Shown here: one piece after another, positions 23,057-32,049 of the stretch
How the letters are laid out: the number at the start of each line of letters is the position of its first letter
Position numbering within the stretch: position 1 is the stretch's first letter
NCBI RefSeq assembly: GCF_039851975.1
Contig: NZ_CP156660.1
Span: 930,001 to 994,000, forward strand
Origin: Desulfoscipio sp. XC116
GTDB lineage: Bacteria; Bacillota; Desulfotomaculia; Desulfotomaculales; Desulfallaceae
Direction: 5' to 3'
DNA: 64,000 nucleotides
The notes under the pieces: generated by a model
Database searches by the model: none
Told to the model about the DNA's origin: nothing
Seen by the model: only the letters and a program-made list of their open reading frames with translations
Program-made: the position numbers and the translations under genes

Positions 23057-26000
23057 TTTTAGCGGATGTCAGTATCAAAAGACCGGTATTTACCGTCGTG
23101 ATTATGATCATGTTTCTTGTTCTGGGAATCTCCTGTTATACCTATTTACCTATCAACGAAAATCCTCAGGTGGAATTTCCCTATGTTACGGTTACAGTTA
23201 CCCAGGCGGGAGCCTCGCCGGAGCAACTGGAGATCAATGTAACGAAAAAAGTGGAAGAGGCGGTTGGGCAGATTTCCGGAGTGAATCATATTTCTTCGAC
23301 AATGAGTGAAGGCTTTTCCAATACGATCATTGAGTTTACCCTGGATAAATCTCCGGATGTTGCCGCCCAGGAGGTGAGGGATAAGATTGCCGCGATCCGG
23401 GGCGAGCTGCCGCAAGACATTAATGATCCGGCCATTGCCAAGCTGGACGTTTTTGCCAGCTCTATACTATCCATCGCTGTGACCGGAACGGAAGAAATCA
23501 AAGACCTTTCGGAATTTGTTGACGATAAGATGGTCAAAAGCCTGTATCAAGTCAAAGGTGTAGGAGCCGTAAACATCCACGGTAATACTAAACGGGAAAT
23601 TCAGATCAAGCTGGACCAAAACAAGATGGCATCCTATGGTTTGATGGTGGGAGAAGTAGTTGGCAATTTTCAAAATGGTAATCTGGAAGGTACCGGAGGC
23701 AGGGTTTCCAATGAAAATAACGAGATTTCCCTGCAACTGGACGGCAGTGTTAAAAAAGCTGAGGATTTTAATAACATTCTGGTAGCTGAAAGAAATGGAG
23801 TAGATATAAGGGTACAGGATATTGCCGAGGTCATCGATGGCGTTCAGGAGGTCGACAGTCTTTCCCGGTACCAGGGAAAGCCGGCGATTGGTATTGATAT
23901 CGTCAAGCAATCGGGCGCTAATACCGTGGAAGTAGCTGATGAAGTGAAAAGGACGTTGTCTGACATAAACGCACCCCTGCCTGCCGGGATAAATGTTAAT
24001 CTGGTCCGGGATAATTCGGAGCAGATCCGTGATTCGGTCAACGGGGTGCAGAAAAACCTGCTGGAAGGATGTATCCTGGCTATTCTTATTGTCTTCTTTT
24101 TTTTACATGACTGGAAAAGTACTTTAATCAGCGCGGTATCTCTGACTATCTCAATTATCAGTGCGTTTATTGCTATGAAAGTTATGAACTTCTCCCTCAA
24201 TCACATGTCGCTGATGGCTTTAACCCTGTCAATCGGATTATTGATAGATGATGCGATCATTGTTGTGGAAAACATTGTTCGCCACATACGCTTGGGCAAA
24301 CCTCCATTACTGGCGGCCAAAGAGGCCACTTCCGAAATCGGTCCCGCCGTTCTGGCAACAACCTTGGCCGTTGTCGCCGTATTTCTTCCCACCGCCATGG
24401 TTAGCGGGCTTGTCGGGCGATACTTTATTGAATTTGGGTTAACAGTTGCTTTCAGCATGCTGTTTTCCTTATTCATTTCTTTTACGCTGGTGCCCATGAT
24501 GGTCTCAAAATTACTTAAAACCAGAGAAAAGAGAGAAACATTGTACGGCGGATTTTCGCATGGCTTTAATTACAGGTTTAATCAAATTACGGAGAAATAC
24601 TCCCAATTATTGAAGATGGCCCTTAGTCACAGATTGATTGTTATTATAATGACAATAACGTTATTTGTTGGCAGCATGGGCTTGCTTACAGTCCTGGGCT
24701 TCGAATTAGATATATCGTCAGATACAAGCGATATTAGCATCGCCGTAGGACTTGACTCCGGTTTGCCGTTGGAAAAGGCCGGTCAGAAGGCCGAGAGTCT
24801 GGAGGAGATTATTCGCGGTTATACAGAGGTCGAATCCATTTATACGACGATACAAAAGGATCGGATTTCGTGCTATGTGAAATTATGTGACAAAAAAGAG
24901 CGGAAGGACAGTACCAAAACGGTTGCGGACAAAATGCGGGAGGAGCTGAAAAAGATCCCGGGTGTTGAACTCGCTGTCAGGGCCAATATCCATGAAGCGG
25001 ATGAGTCTAAAGAAGTAGCTATCAGTATTAAAGGCGATAACTATGATCAACTCCGGACCTTTGCTCTGGAAGCCAAAAGGACGATGAACCAAGATTCCAC
25101 GGCCCGGGATGTTAGTATCAGTTATAAAGCCGGGAAACCTGAGGCCAGATTGGTGATCGACCGGGATAAGGCAGCGGATTTGGGAGTGGACACTGCTTCC
25201 GCTCTGAGCACGTTAAATACATTATTGGGCGGTACGGTGATCAGCCATTACGACAGTGCCCAGGATAAAGTGGATGTGCGAATTTCCATGAAAGATGAAC
25301 AACGGACAAGTCTTGACAGTCTGAACGGAGTTTATGTACCCGGTTCCGGCAATCAAATGATTCCTCTCAGCCAGGTGACTAGTCAGGTCTTTGGGACAAC
25401 AGCTTCAACCTTGAACCGTTATGATCGGTCTGGACAAATTGAATTATCAGCTAATGTTGTGGGCATGCCTACTGAAGAGTTCTTGAATACTTATTTGGCT
25501 AAATTGAAGCAGCAAGCTCCGCAGGGGATAACAATCGAAGTAGGCGGGATGAGTGCGGAATTGCAGGAAGGGTTTATCGGATTGCTGATTGCCCTGGGGA
25601 TGGGAGTTCTCTTTATCTTCCTGATTATGGCTGCGCAATTTGAAAGCTTTATAGACCCATTAGCTATTATGGCTTCTCTTCCTTTAGCCTTAATCGGAGC
25701 TATAGCCGGTTTGTTTGTCACCGACAGTAAGATGAATTTCATGGCTTTGATCGGCATTATTTTTCTGATGGGCCTGGTTGCTAAAAATGCCATCCTACTT
25801 ATTGATTTTACTAAACAAAGGTTAAGAGAAGGTGTGGAGATAAACCAAGCCCTGATTGAGGCCGGATTGGTGCGCTTTCGGCCAATAATCATGACCACGC
25901 TGGCCATGATATTTGGAATGATTCCGGTTGCCATGTCAACCGGGCCTGGAACGGAAATGCGCGCACCGATGGCTTATGCGGTTATCGGAGGATTAATTAC

Positions 26001-26124
26001 TTCTACGCTTTTAAGCTTGGTTATTGTTCCGATTGTTTACACGTTACTGAATGATTTTAAACGGCTGTTTGGGAGAAAAAAATTGTTTGTTGAAACAGGA
26101 GAAGATGTAAAGTTTGTGAAGTAA
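23053..26124 (+). CDS. RND-family multidrug efflux pump (AcrB-like, HAE1)
   Basis: A 1023-residue, proton-driven exporter with 12 predicted membrane helices and two large extracytoplasmic loops. TM4 carries the proton-relay pair in GLLIDDAIIVVEN and TM10 the lysine in GLVAKNAILLIDF. The porter-domain start SPEQLEINVTKKVEEAVGQI...GVNHISSTMSEG is typical. The whole length is open. It forms an operon with the upstream adaptor under the TetR regulator. A second, 5'-truncated and frameshifted relative of codons 96 onward is found at 54.6-57.4 kb. Substrates cannot be predicted. Confidence 0.92.
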   Translation: MILADVSIKRPVFTVVIMIMFLVLGISCYTYLPINENPQVEFPYVTVTVTQAGASPEQLEINVTKKVEEAVGQISGVNHISSTMSEGFSNTIIEFTLDKSPDVAAQEVRDKIAAIRGELPQDINDPAIAKLDVFASSILSIAVTGTEEIKDLSEFVDDKMVKSLYQVKGVGAVNIHGNTKREIQIKLDQNKMASYGLMVGEVVGNFQNGNLEGTGGRVSNENNEISLQLDGSVKKAEDFNNILVAERNGVDIRVQDIAEVIDGVQEVDSLSRYQGKPAIGIDIVKQSGANTVEVADEVKRTLSDINAPLPAGINVNLVRDNSEQIRDSVNGVQKNLLEGCILAILIVFFFLHDWKSTLISAVSLTISIISAFIAMKVMNFSLNHMSLMALTLSIGLLIDDAIIVVENIVRHIRLGKPPLLAAKEATSEIGPAVLATTLAVVAVFLPTAMVSGLVGRYFIEFGLTVAFSMLFSLFISFTLVPMMVSKLLKTREKRETLYGGFSHGFNYRFNQITEKYSQLLKMALSHRLIVIIMTITLFVGSMGLLTVLGFELDISSDTSDISIAVGLDSGLPLEKAGQKAESLEEIIRGYTEVESIYTTIQKDRISCYVKLCDKKERKDSTKTVADKMREELKKIPGVELAVRANIHEADESKEVAISIKGDNYDQLRTFALEAKRTMNQDSTARDVSISYKAGKPEARLVIDRDKAADLGVDTASALSTLNTLLGGTVISHYDSAQDKVDVRISMKDEQRTSLDSLNGVYVPGSGNQMIPLSQVTSQVFGTTASTLNRYDRSGQIELSANVVGMPTEEFLNTYLAKLKQQAPQGITIEVGGMSAELQEGFIGLLIALGMGVLFIFLIMAAQFESFIDPLAIMASLPLALIGAIAGLFVTDSKMNFMALIGIIFLMGLVAKNAILLIDFTKQRLREGVEINQALIEAGLVRFRPIIMTTLAMIFGMIPVAMSTGPGTEMRAPMAYAVIGGLITSTLLSLVIVPIVYTLLNDFKRLFGRKKLFVETGEDVKFVK

Positions 26125-26131
26125 GGTTCTT

Positions 26132-26163
26132 GATTCTTATCCTCTATAAGCAAAGATAAGAAT
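26132..26163. other. Perfect 10-bp hairpin after RND operon
   Basis: GATTCTTATC and GATAAGAATC pair around a short loop directly after the pump stop codon. No T tract follows on the plus strand; it may protect the mRNA 3' end. Confidence 0.5.
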
Positions 26164-26207
26164 CGGTAAAAATACAGCATGGTGATTGACCTTTTAGTAC
26201 TAACACA

Positions 26208-26452
26208 TTGATTTGTTATTTGACTGCTAAAATAAAACCGTTGTTTAGGCGACAGTACAATCATACACATACGATAAAGATAACGAATGCCAAGCGGCGG
26301 TTTTGAAATAAAGAAATTCAAAGCTGCCGTTGTCCTTTTCAAAAAATAGGATTCGGAGGGTTGTTAAAGTTGTCCCTTTTTAAGGACACGACGGCACAAG
26401 GAGGATGCCGTCGTGTTTTTTTGTTTTCGATATAATTCGATACTATTCTGCA
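26208..26452 (+). repeat. Structured intergenic element, copy 1, with terminator
   Basis: The same roughly 250-bp sequence occurs at 57394-57660, and a diverged shorter form at 37245-37362. It contains a first stem (GCGGTTTTGAA with TTCAAAGCTGC), a short GTCC/GGAC hairpin, and the terminator CACGACGGCA...TGCCGTCGTG followed by seven T (26387-26422). The terminator loop displays AAGGAGG, a ribosome-site-like sequence. It may be a small RNA or a 3'-end module. Confidence 0.65.
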
Positions 26453-26512
26453 TACCAAAAAAGACTTTTAAAAGCATCAACGCTATATTATGTGGGCTTT
26501 GCTTGTCCCCAA

Positions 26513-27109
26513 TTACTCTAAACGAGTCTTTAATGGGAACCAACTCAAAACGGTTAAGCCTGACTGAACAAGGGAGTCATCTTTTGCGTAATCTGAAGTC
26601 CAATCAGACCAGTTTCCGGATTTATCCCGGTACATTAAGCTTGAAAACGCAGTATCGCTGTATTTGATGGTATTATATGCGTCATCGGCTCCCTGGCACA
26701 TTTTAATAAAAGCGTCGTTGGTAATGTCTTTATTGCAACGGGCCTTATGCCAAAAAGCCCCATTTAAATATAGATGTGCATAGTTGCTAGAATCAACAAA
26801 AAGCTTTAAGTGAAGTGAACTTTTTGACCAAAGTTGAAGCTATACAGAACGGATTTATCGTCAGCGTCGTTGCCGTTTGGGGATAGTTTCCAGTAACCCT
26901 TGCTAGGGTCAGATACATCATCATGAGTTTTTTTTATATAGGAAATACCTTCTTTAACCGCCCAATCGTCAAGAACGAAGTAAAAGTTGAAATAATCAAT
27001 ATTGTTGTTAGCGACGTAACCACTTGACGGCAAAGTAATATGACCTTGTATACCCATAAGGTTCCGCCGTTGATTTAGTTTTTGCTAATTTAGGATTAAC
27101 ATCAGCCAT
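26513..27109 (-). pseudogene. Frameshifted small protein of unknown family
   Basis: AAGGAGG precedes ATG at 27109 (MADVNPKLAKTKSTAEP). A frameshift near 27060 leads to GIQGHITLPSSGYVANNNIDYFNF...YWKLSPNGNDADDKSVLYSF. A second near 26820 leads to LKLFVDSSNYAHLYLNGAFWHK...DDAYNTIKYSDTAFSSLMYRD. All three parts read like one beta-rich protein of about 190 residues. A short piece of a relative lies at 34416-34480. Family unknown. Confidence 0.6.
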
Positions 27110-27138
27110 TAAATATTCCTCCTTAGTATCGGTGTGAT

Positions 27139-28092
27139 TTATGAAGTATATTTTTCAAAAGTCTTTAAGACCTGGCGAAGTTTTTCCTTGTAATTATCCC
27201 GGTAAATCATTCGCCCGTCTTTGCTACAATCAGCTTCCATGTTGTAAATTGCGGTTTCAAACGCTTCATCAAGTTCCTTCAGTTCCTCCATGTCAAAGGG
27301 TTCTTGGAAAGTTTCGTAATCCTCTTGCACACAAACCTTATTTGCATTAAGCGCAAGGTCGGGATCGCCTGAAAGGTGTCCGTTTGCAACTTCGTTAATA
27401 TACTTTGCCGAATGATTAAGGATTTCGTTTAACTTCGCAGCATCCTCGGGCGCAAGGTTGGTGTTTATTTTAGGAGATTCATTCGGTAAAACAGTTCTTG
27501 GCCAAATCATTACGTAATTAAGAGCATCCCCTTTATTTATATCAAAAGGTATTCCTCTTTTTGTAATCTCTCCTACTTTTACATATGGTCTTGGCCTTTG
27601 ATCTCTTGTATCCGTTTCCGCAATAAATGAATTGTTAAGTTTTATCCAGTAGTGAATATCTTCTTCCCCTCCCTGGATATCATATTCCGTTATATTTTCA
27701 GCCGTAAATTCTAACTGCATACGGGTGAACATTTCTTCCTCATGTATTTTTCTTAAAGCGAAGTGCACCATTCGAAAAGCATTTGCATTGCTGACTTTGT
27801 TCCTCCAAACATTGCTTCCCTCAAGGTCTGAAATTTCTTGACCTTTCATTATTCGCTCATCATTAATATCCAATTGATTCCAAGTTGGATTCCATTGTGC
27901 ATTTAAGTTAAAAGTATTAATCAAAATGTAAACGGGTATAAAAAGTGTGTTAATTTTTTCATCATAAACTACTTTTGTATTCATTGAAGAAGGTGTATTG
28001 TTTATTATTACCTTATTTGAATCAGCCGTAAATTTTACTTCTTGGCCGGAAAAGGTTATCTCAGCCGTTTTGGTTTCTTGATTGAATACCAC
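27139..28092 (-). pseudogene. 5'-truncated stalk-domain (copper amine oxidase N-terminal-like) protein
   Basis: About 317 residues. The first 90 form a stalk domain (GADVVFNQETKTAEITFSGQEVKF...IPVYILINTFNLNAQWNPTWNQLDI), a wall-associated repeat found in Gram-positive secreted proteins. The frame continues upstream of the GTG at 28092 (NRFIRVVDDLIGAD) to a stop near 28140, so the signal peptide and first domain half are missing. The remainder (residues 95-317) is a hydrophilic, unknown domain. Probably not exported in this form. Confidence 0.55.
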
Positions 28093-28228
28093 GTCTGCCC
28101 CTATAAGATCATCGACAACTCGTATGAAACGGTTTAATTAAATAATCATTAGATCCCAAATCAAGCCCTTTTACCAAAAAGCCTTCTCAATGAATCGTCC
28201 TTTTGTTTAAAGTTTTTTCTAGCTACAG

Positions 28229-28621
28229 CTAAGTCATGACATGCCCTTTGGGTAAAATTATTAATGTATTTTTCCAAGGTAATGTTTTTTCCATAATTTT
28301 TTCACTCTTATTCCATATTTCTACTTTACCAGGCATAAAAATAAGACTTCCTAATTCTTGCCCATCCTTAAATGCGAGGATATACTCCTTGTTACTGACG
28401 AACATGCTTACAAGGAGTATATCTTGCTGTAGGCCCAGAAATGGTCCTTTGACGCGTTCTTTGACTTTGCTAGTAGTTATGAGTGACCGGAGAGCCTTAG
28501 TGATAGCTATATCCTGTTCTAACTTGCCAGTGGCTAGATCAACTGCTAATAATTCCCCTATCCCACCAAGGTAAACCTGATTATCCATACGTACGGATTG
28601 TGGCACCTGCCACCCGATCAC
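28229..28621 (-). pseudogene. C-terminal fragment of a lipoprotein-like beta-propeller protein
   Basis: 130 codons with repeated blade-like patterns (QVYLGGIGELLAVDLATGKLEQDI, DILLVSMFVSNKEYILAFKDGQELGSLIF). The end (WKNTLIILPKGHVMT) resembles the lipoprotein at 9.3 kb in style. There is no signal peptide or ribosome site, and the right edge coincides with unrelated plus-strand coding debris. Confidence 0.45.
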
Positions 28622-28783
28622 AAGGGTTTCCAGCCCGTGGATGGAAAGCTATGTAATCCATATTTCTGATAACCGCGTGGTTGTGTTCTATGAGAGTAGG
28701 ACCTCCGAAGGATTTACCGGATATCCCATGGATATACTTTCATTTTCGGAGGAAAATGGACAATTGCGAATTAGTAGACGTTA
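28622..28783 (+). pseudogene. Short plus-strand coding remnant
   Basis: One frame reads SYVIHISDNRVVVFYESRTS followed by EGFTGYPMDILSFSEENGQL, which looks like real protein sequence but has neither start nor natural end, and it runs into repeat B. Family unknown. Confidence 0.35.
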
Positions 28784-28824
28784 ATGCCATCAACGACCGT
28801 ACCGGTTACGACGTTCAAAAAAAT
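28762..28824. repeat. Dispersed repeat B, copy 2
   Basis: Matches 8991-9053 with few differences. Confidence 0.75.
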
Positions 28825-29034
28825 TGTGGTTAATCTCTGATTTGGAGATATATTCCTTGCAAAATAGAGTGCCATAACAAGTGAAACTGAGAAGATTTTA
28901 GAAAAGCATTGGGAATATTCCTTACCATGGCTTCAATAAAAAGATTTCTAATTGTTAACACTTTTTTATTTTTAGATTCAATGCCGACAGTTGATATTGT
29001 TCGGGAAAAGTAAATAGCCTTTTTAGGCTATGAG

Positions 29035-29073
29035 ACAAAAAATGACCGTTTCGTATTTGCGAGGATGGTCATT
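29035..29073 (-). terminator. Terminator of the membrane protein gene
   Basis: On the minus strand AATGACC pairs with GGTCATT and is followed by a T run, 8 bp downstream of the stop codon of the 29081-29674 gene. A second smaller hairpin (ATAGCC...GGCTAT) lies at about 29011-29028. Confidence 0.7.
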
Positions 29074-29080
29074 AATATTT

Positions 29081-29674
29081 TTATATATTTTGTTCTTGTT
29101 TATCATTACGCACCATTAATCCTACACCAATGGCAACAAAAAAACCGATGATAGCGTCTATTATAACTATGTGCATATAAAACGAGTCGCTTAACGGCCC
29201 TAAATGTTCACGGAGCCAAATGCATATGTCATTACCAGGTTGAAAGATAAGTATCATTATCTGGCATATTAGAAACCCCAGGGTAGTCATAAACAATAAA
29301 TTTTTTCGTTCAGTCTTTTCGTCGAGTAACTGTCTGAAAAAGAAACCGACCAAAAAACCGGGCAAAATTAATAGTGCATAAAAGAATTGGTTAAGTATAA
29401 GTGCCGGAAACAGGATACCCAGTGCGAAAGCGCCTGTACCTGCCAACCACAATTTGCGGAAAGGATAATGCCTCCGAAGTAAGAAAGCCAAAACGGCCAT
29501 ACCAATGGCAGCCTCCACTAAAAAGCCAAACCAGATAACTATAAAATTTAGCAAGAAACTTTCGGAAAATATCAAGAAGATTCCCAGTGTTTTAAGAAGA
29601 CCACCAATCATAAAAGCAAACCCAGTTAGAATCGATATCACAGGAAGGTTAAATTTTTGGATAGGCTCATTCAT
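29081..29674 (-). CDS. Polytopic membrane protein of unknown function
   Basis: A 197-residue protein with about six transmembrane helices (e.g. ISILTGFAFMIGGLLKTLGIFL, FLLNFIVIWFGFLVEAAIGM, GTGAFALGILFPALIL, FYALLILPGFLVGFFF, HIVIIDAIIGFFVAIGVGLMV) and short loops. The ATG follows AAAGGTG. It is intact, with its own terminator, in a region of gene ruins. No transporter signature is recognised. Confidence 0.7.
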   Translation of the reverse strand: MNEPIQKFNLPVISILTGFAFMIGGLLKTLGIFLIFSESFLLNFIVIWFGFLVEAAIGMAVLAFLLRRHYPFRKLWLAGTGAFALGILFPALILNQFFYALLILPGFLVGFFFRQLLDEKTERKNLLFMTTLGFLICQIMILIFQPGNDICIWLREHLGPLSDSFYMHIVIIDAIIGFFVAIGVGLMVRNDKQEQNI

Positions 29675-29855
29675 AAAATTTACACCTTTCTCTTTATATA
29701 TTCTTTATATATAGATATTTTGCTTTATATTTTACATTATCCTCCCCCGGAGGACTTCCTACTTACCTCACCCATGGGGGCCTCGGCCAGGAACAATAGT
29801 GATTCTGGTGATGAGATCCTCGTGTCCTAGCAGGGTAGTTTTTTGAGAGGTCCTT

Positions 29856-29948
29856 TTCGCTGCCTGCTGCAGGCGACAAATAGTAGCGAAGAGGGAGGTT
29901 GCATCGTTCATCCCCACCTTACAATGTTTTCGAGGGAAAAAATGTTAC
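29856..29948. repeat. Dispersed repeat C, copy 2
   Basis: About 93 bp shared with 10414-10504. No intact gene follows on the minus strand. Confidence 0.75.
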
Positions 29949-30100
29949 GAGGCATGTTGAAGCGAGTTGTGGTCCATTGTACTCCTCCTGATTTTATTGT
30001 ATGTCGCCGCATTCGCTACCTCCTTTACCTAAATTCATATCTCATGGAATAAGTGTACCTTGCGTATGGATGCAAAGTATTCAATATGAAGTCTTTTTTA

Positions 30101-30300
30101 TCAATCGTAGCATTTGACTTGACAATTTAAGATGAAAAGCCAGGTCAAAGCGGGGTGGCCTTTTAATATGTCGCGAATTTCCTTCACACCGGCATGGTCT
30201 AATCTATTCATAGGTTCGTCGAAAATCAGAATCTCTGGATCTTTCATGATGGCTTGTGCGATCCCCAGTTGCTGACGCATTCCCATAAAATATTTTCTAA
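30101..30300 (-). pseudogene. ABC transporter ATPase fragment
   Basis: The frame contains the ABC signature FMGMRQQLGIAQA and the Walker B/D-loop DPEILIFDEPMNRLDHAGV. Walker A and the rest are missing. The upstream edge at about 30300 joins directly to primase debris on the other strand. Confidence 0.65.
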
Positions 30301-30528
30301 AGCACCCTATACGCCGCTTTGATGCAATATCTCAAGGATAACCCGCAAATAACTGAAATTGTCCTGTATTTGGACAACGATGCAGCAGGGCGGCTAGCGG
30401 CAAAGACTATCAAGGCCCTTCTTTCCTCCAACTACGCCGCCGTTTCCGACGAGCCGCCCAAGCACGGAAAGGATTATAATGACTATTTAAAAGTGATGTT
30501 GAGAGGGCGGCACGGGCCGGAGCGATAG
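30301..30528 (+). pseudogene. C-terminal piece of an ICE TOPRIM/DUF3991 primase-like protein
   Basis: The frame reads TLYAALMQYLKDNPQITEIVLYLDNDAAGRLAAKTIKALLS and then DEPPKHGKDYNDYL. The LYLDNDAAG motif is the acidic TOPRIM signature, and the ending is typical of DUF3991/TOPRIM proteins in conjugative elements. The N-terminal zinc-finger and most of the protein are absent. Confidence 0.65.
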
Positions 30529-30707
30529 CAAAGATAGCAAAAAAACAGCAAGGAAGAAAACAAAATAAAAACACATTTGTAAAGAATTGGGGTATAATAT
30601 ATGGCAAGCTTAAATGAATTAATGGTAAAGAGGAAAATTTGCTCAAAATGTTTGCCTGATTTGATGTATACTATATAGTAGTCGGATGATTGAAAGAGGT
30701 GATTCCT

Positions 30708-30893
30708 ATGGCGACCGTTTCATTTGACAAGAACATTGTCGTAAAGGAACCGGAAGCAATAGAAAAACTCGTTGAAGTGCTTTCGTCATCAAAGGAAGCA
30801 AAGCCAATAAACAGGAAACTTGCTTCCGATGAGGCGATGGCAAGGGGTGAGAAATTATTAAAACAGTGCTTATCCCACTCGAAACATTTTTAG
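30708..30893 (+). CDS. Small antitoxin-like protein
   Basis: A 61-residue protein (MATVSFDKNIVVKEPEAIEKLVEVLSSSKEAKPINRKLASDEAMARGEKLLKQCL). Short proteins of this style precede GNAT-type acetyltransferase genes in Clostridia, and here a truncated GNAT-like frame overlaps its 3' end. GAGGTG precedes the ATG at 30708. Likely the antitoxin half of a broken pair; antitoxin status is inferred from context. Confidence 0.6.
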   Translation: MATVSFDKNIVVKEPEAIEKLVEVLSSSKEAKPINRKLASDEAMARGEKLLKQCLSHSKHF

Positions 30894-31015
30894 AAATGAC
30901 TTCCGAAGAAACAGTAAAGGAAGTCATTTCTACTTCTTATTGTTCTAAAGACCATGATATAGAGAGCTTTTTGAAAAATGAAAACAAAGCTATCTTATAC
31001 GAGATCGCACCATAA
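30866..31015 (+). pseudogene. Truncated GNAT-type toxin partner
   Basis: GTG at 30866 overlaps the upstream gene in another frame. The peptide VLIPLETFLEMTSEETVKEV continues as ISTSYCSKDHDIESFLKNEN and then ends at 31015 inside repeat D. The DIESFLKNEN segment is like the start of the first helix region in TA-linked acetyltransferases. The acetyl-CoA site is missing. Confidence 0.5.
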
Positions 31016-31120
31016 AAAAGTCTCTCAATAATAACGAGTTGACTAAGAATACCCTATTTTTATCTAGCGTAAAATCAGGCAAAGGAAATTTTGGCCATGA
31101 AAAAGGTGTCTCTCAATAAA
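31001..31120 (+). repeat. Dispersed repeat D, copy 2
   Basis: Homologous to 20332-20453. It truncates the GNAT-like gene at its left edge and runs into VirB4 debris at its right edge. Confidence 0.8.
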
Positions 31121-31540
31121 AAACCAACATCAGCAACTGGCAGCGGCGGCAAAATGAAAACAACAACTTTTCCGCCGTCGTGCCTTACGATCTGGCGTAG
31201 CAGCGCCGGGAAAGCAAGGAGTTTCTGGACGGTTTGACCACCCGCGACCAGCGCATGATGTTCGACGTTTTAACGATGGTGCATGTGGCGGACAAGCAAG
31301 GGGCAGCTTGACAGCGACACGGAAACCTTGCCGGCCACGGCCAGAAAGCATCTCTGCCAGTTCTCCCCCCTGACCTGGCAGCAGATGGGCGGCCTGAACA
31401 CGGCGCTGCCCTACGGCCTGCGCAAAATCCACGCCATTCGGACCCTGACCACCGAAAGCACGGCGGTGTTCATCCCCTTTCGGGCGCAGGAAATCGCCCA
31501 CAGCGGCAGCAGTTACTATGGACAGAATGTAATTTCCAAA
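31121..31540 (+). pseudogene. VirB4-type conjugation ATPase fragment
   Basis: The frame contains FSAVVPYDLA, a stop, then SKEFLDGLTTRDQRMMFDVL, a frameshift near 31300, then DTETLPATARKHLCQFSPLT, GGLNTALPYGLRKIHAIRTL and TTESTAVFIPFRAQEI...YYGQNVISK. This is the region before Walker A of VirB4/TraE-like ATPases in Gram-positive ICEs. It is broken by at least one stop and one frameshift. Confidence 0.7.
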
Positions 31541-31715
31541 TATGAAAGCGGTAAAGGAAACCACCAAGGGCACATTAAAACGGCGCGGGCGGCAAGAGCC
31601 GCCGCCAGACTTACCATACTGATGGCAAAACTGACCGTCAAAGCTACCACCGCGCTGACCAAGGGACTGATCGTCCTTGTGGGCGCAGGCTAGGCCGTCC
31701 TGGTCCTGCTTCTGT
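31541..31715 (+). pseudogene. Start region of an ICE CHAP-domain protein
   Basis: The frame KTARAARAAARLTILMAKLTVKATTALTKGLIVLVGAG shows the Ala/Lys-rich segment and the beginning of the membrane anchor found before CHAP domains in ICE-encoded peptidoglycan hydrolases. It ends at a stop near 31692 with AVLVLLLFR beyond it. It follows VirB4 debris, the usual gene order. A different part of such a protein lies at 20.7-21.0 kb. Confidence 0.55.
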
Positions 31716-31745
31716 TTCGTTATACAAGCTTCATAATGAAAGGCT

Positions 31746-31949
31746 CTACCAATTCGAATCGCCATTAGCACATCTTTTCCACTCAGCCGACCTAAAAAAG
31801 TAATAACCGTTTTTTGACTCCAGTCCGTACCTTCCAGTAAGTTTTGCATGAGTTCCGCAGTTGTAACAGGTGGTCCGGTTTCCTCTCAGCAGGTGGTTTT
31901 CTTCGTAACAATAAAAAACCACTGGTAAATCATGTTTAACATCTATCAT
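31746..31949 (-). CDS. Small Cys-rich hypothetical protein
   Basis: 67 codons with a CYNC knuckle in NRTTCYNCGTHAKLTGRYGL and single Cys residues before and after, so it could bind zinc. The ribosome site is weak (GGATAGG). The C-terminus passes through decayed ICE DNA. Might be a fragment. Confidence 0.35.
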   Translation of the reverse strand: MIDVKHDLPVVFYCYEENHLLRGNRTTCYNCGTHAKLTGRYGLESKNGYYFFRSAEWKRCANGDSNW

Positions 31950-32049
31950 GACCTATCCACTTAGCTCTCAGTGTTGGGGAATGGATACAATATAGCGCAA
32001 ATCAGGGGGCTTGCAAGCCAGAAATTTGGTTTACAAGCCCCAATCCTTT

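Noticed and set aside
26413-26667. Plus-strand frame of 84 codons after the first structured element.
   Set aside because: It is antisense to the frameshifted protein at 26513-27109, and its start lies in a terminator.
31130-31849. A 239-codon minus-strand frame.
   Set aside because: It is antisense to recognisable VirB4 and CHAP-protein remnants on the plus strand and has no protein-like motifs of its own.
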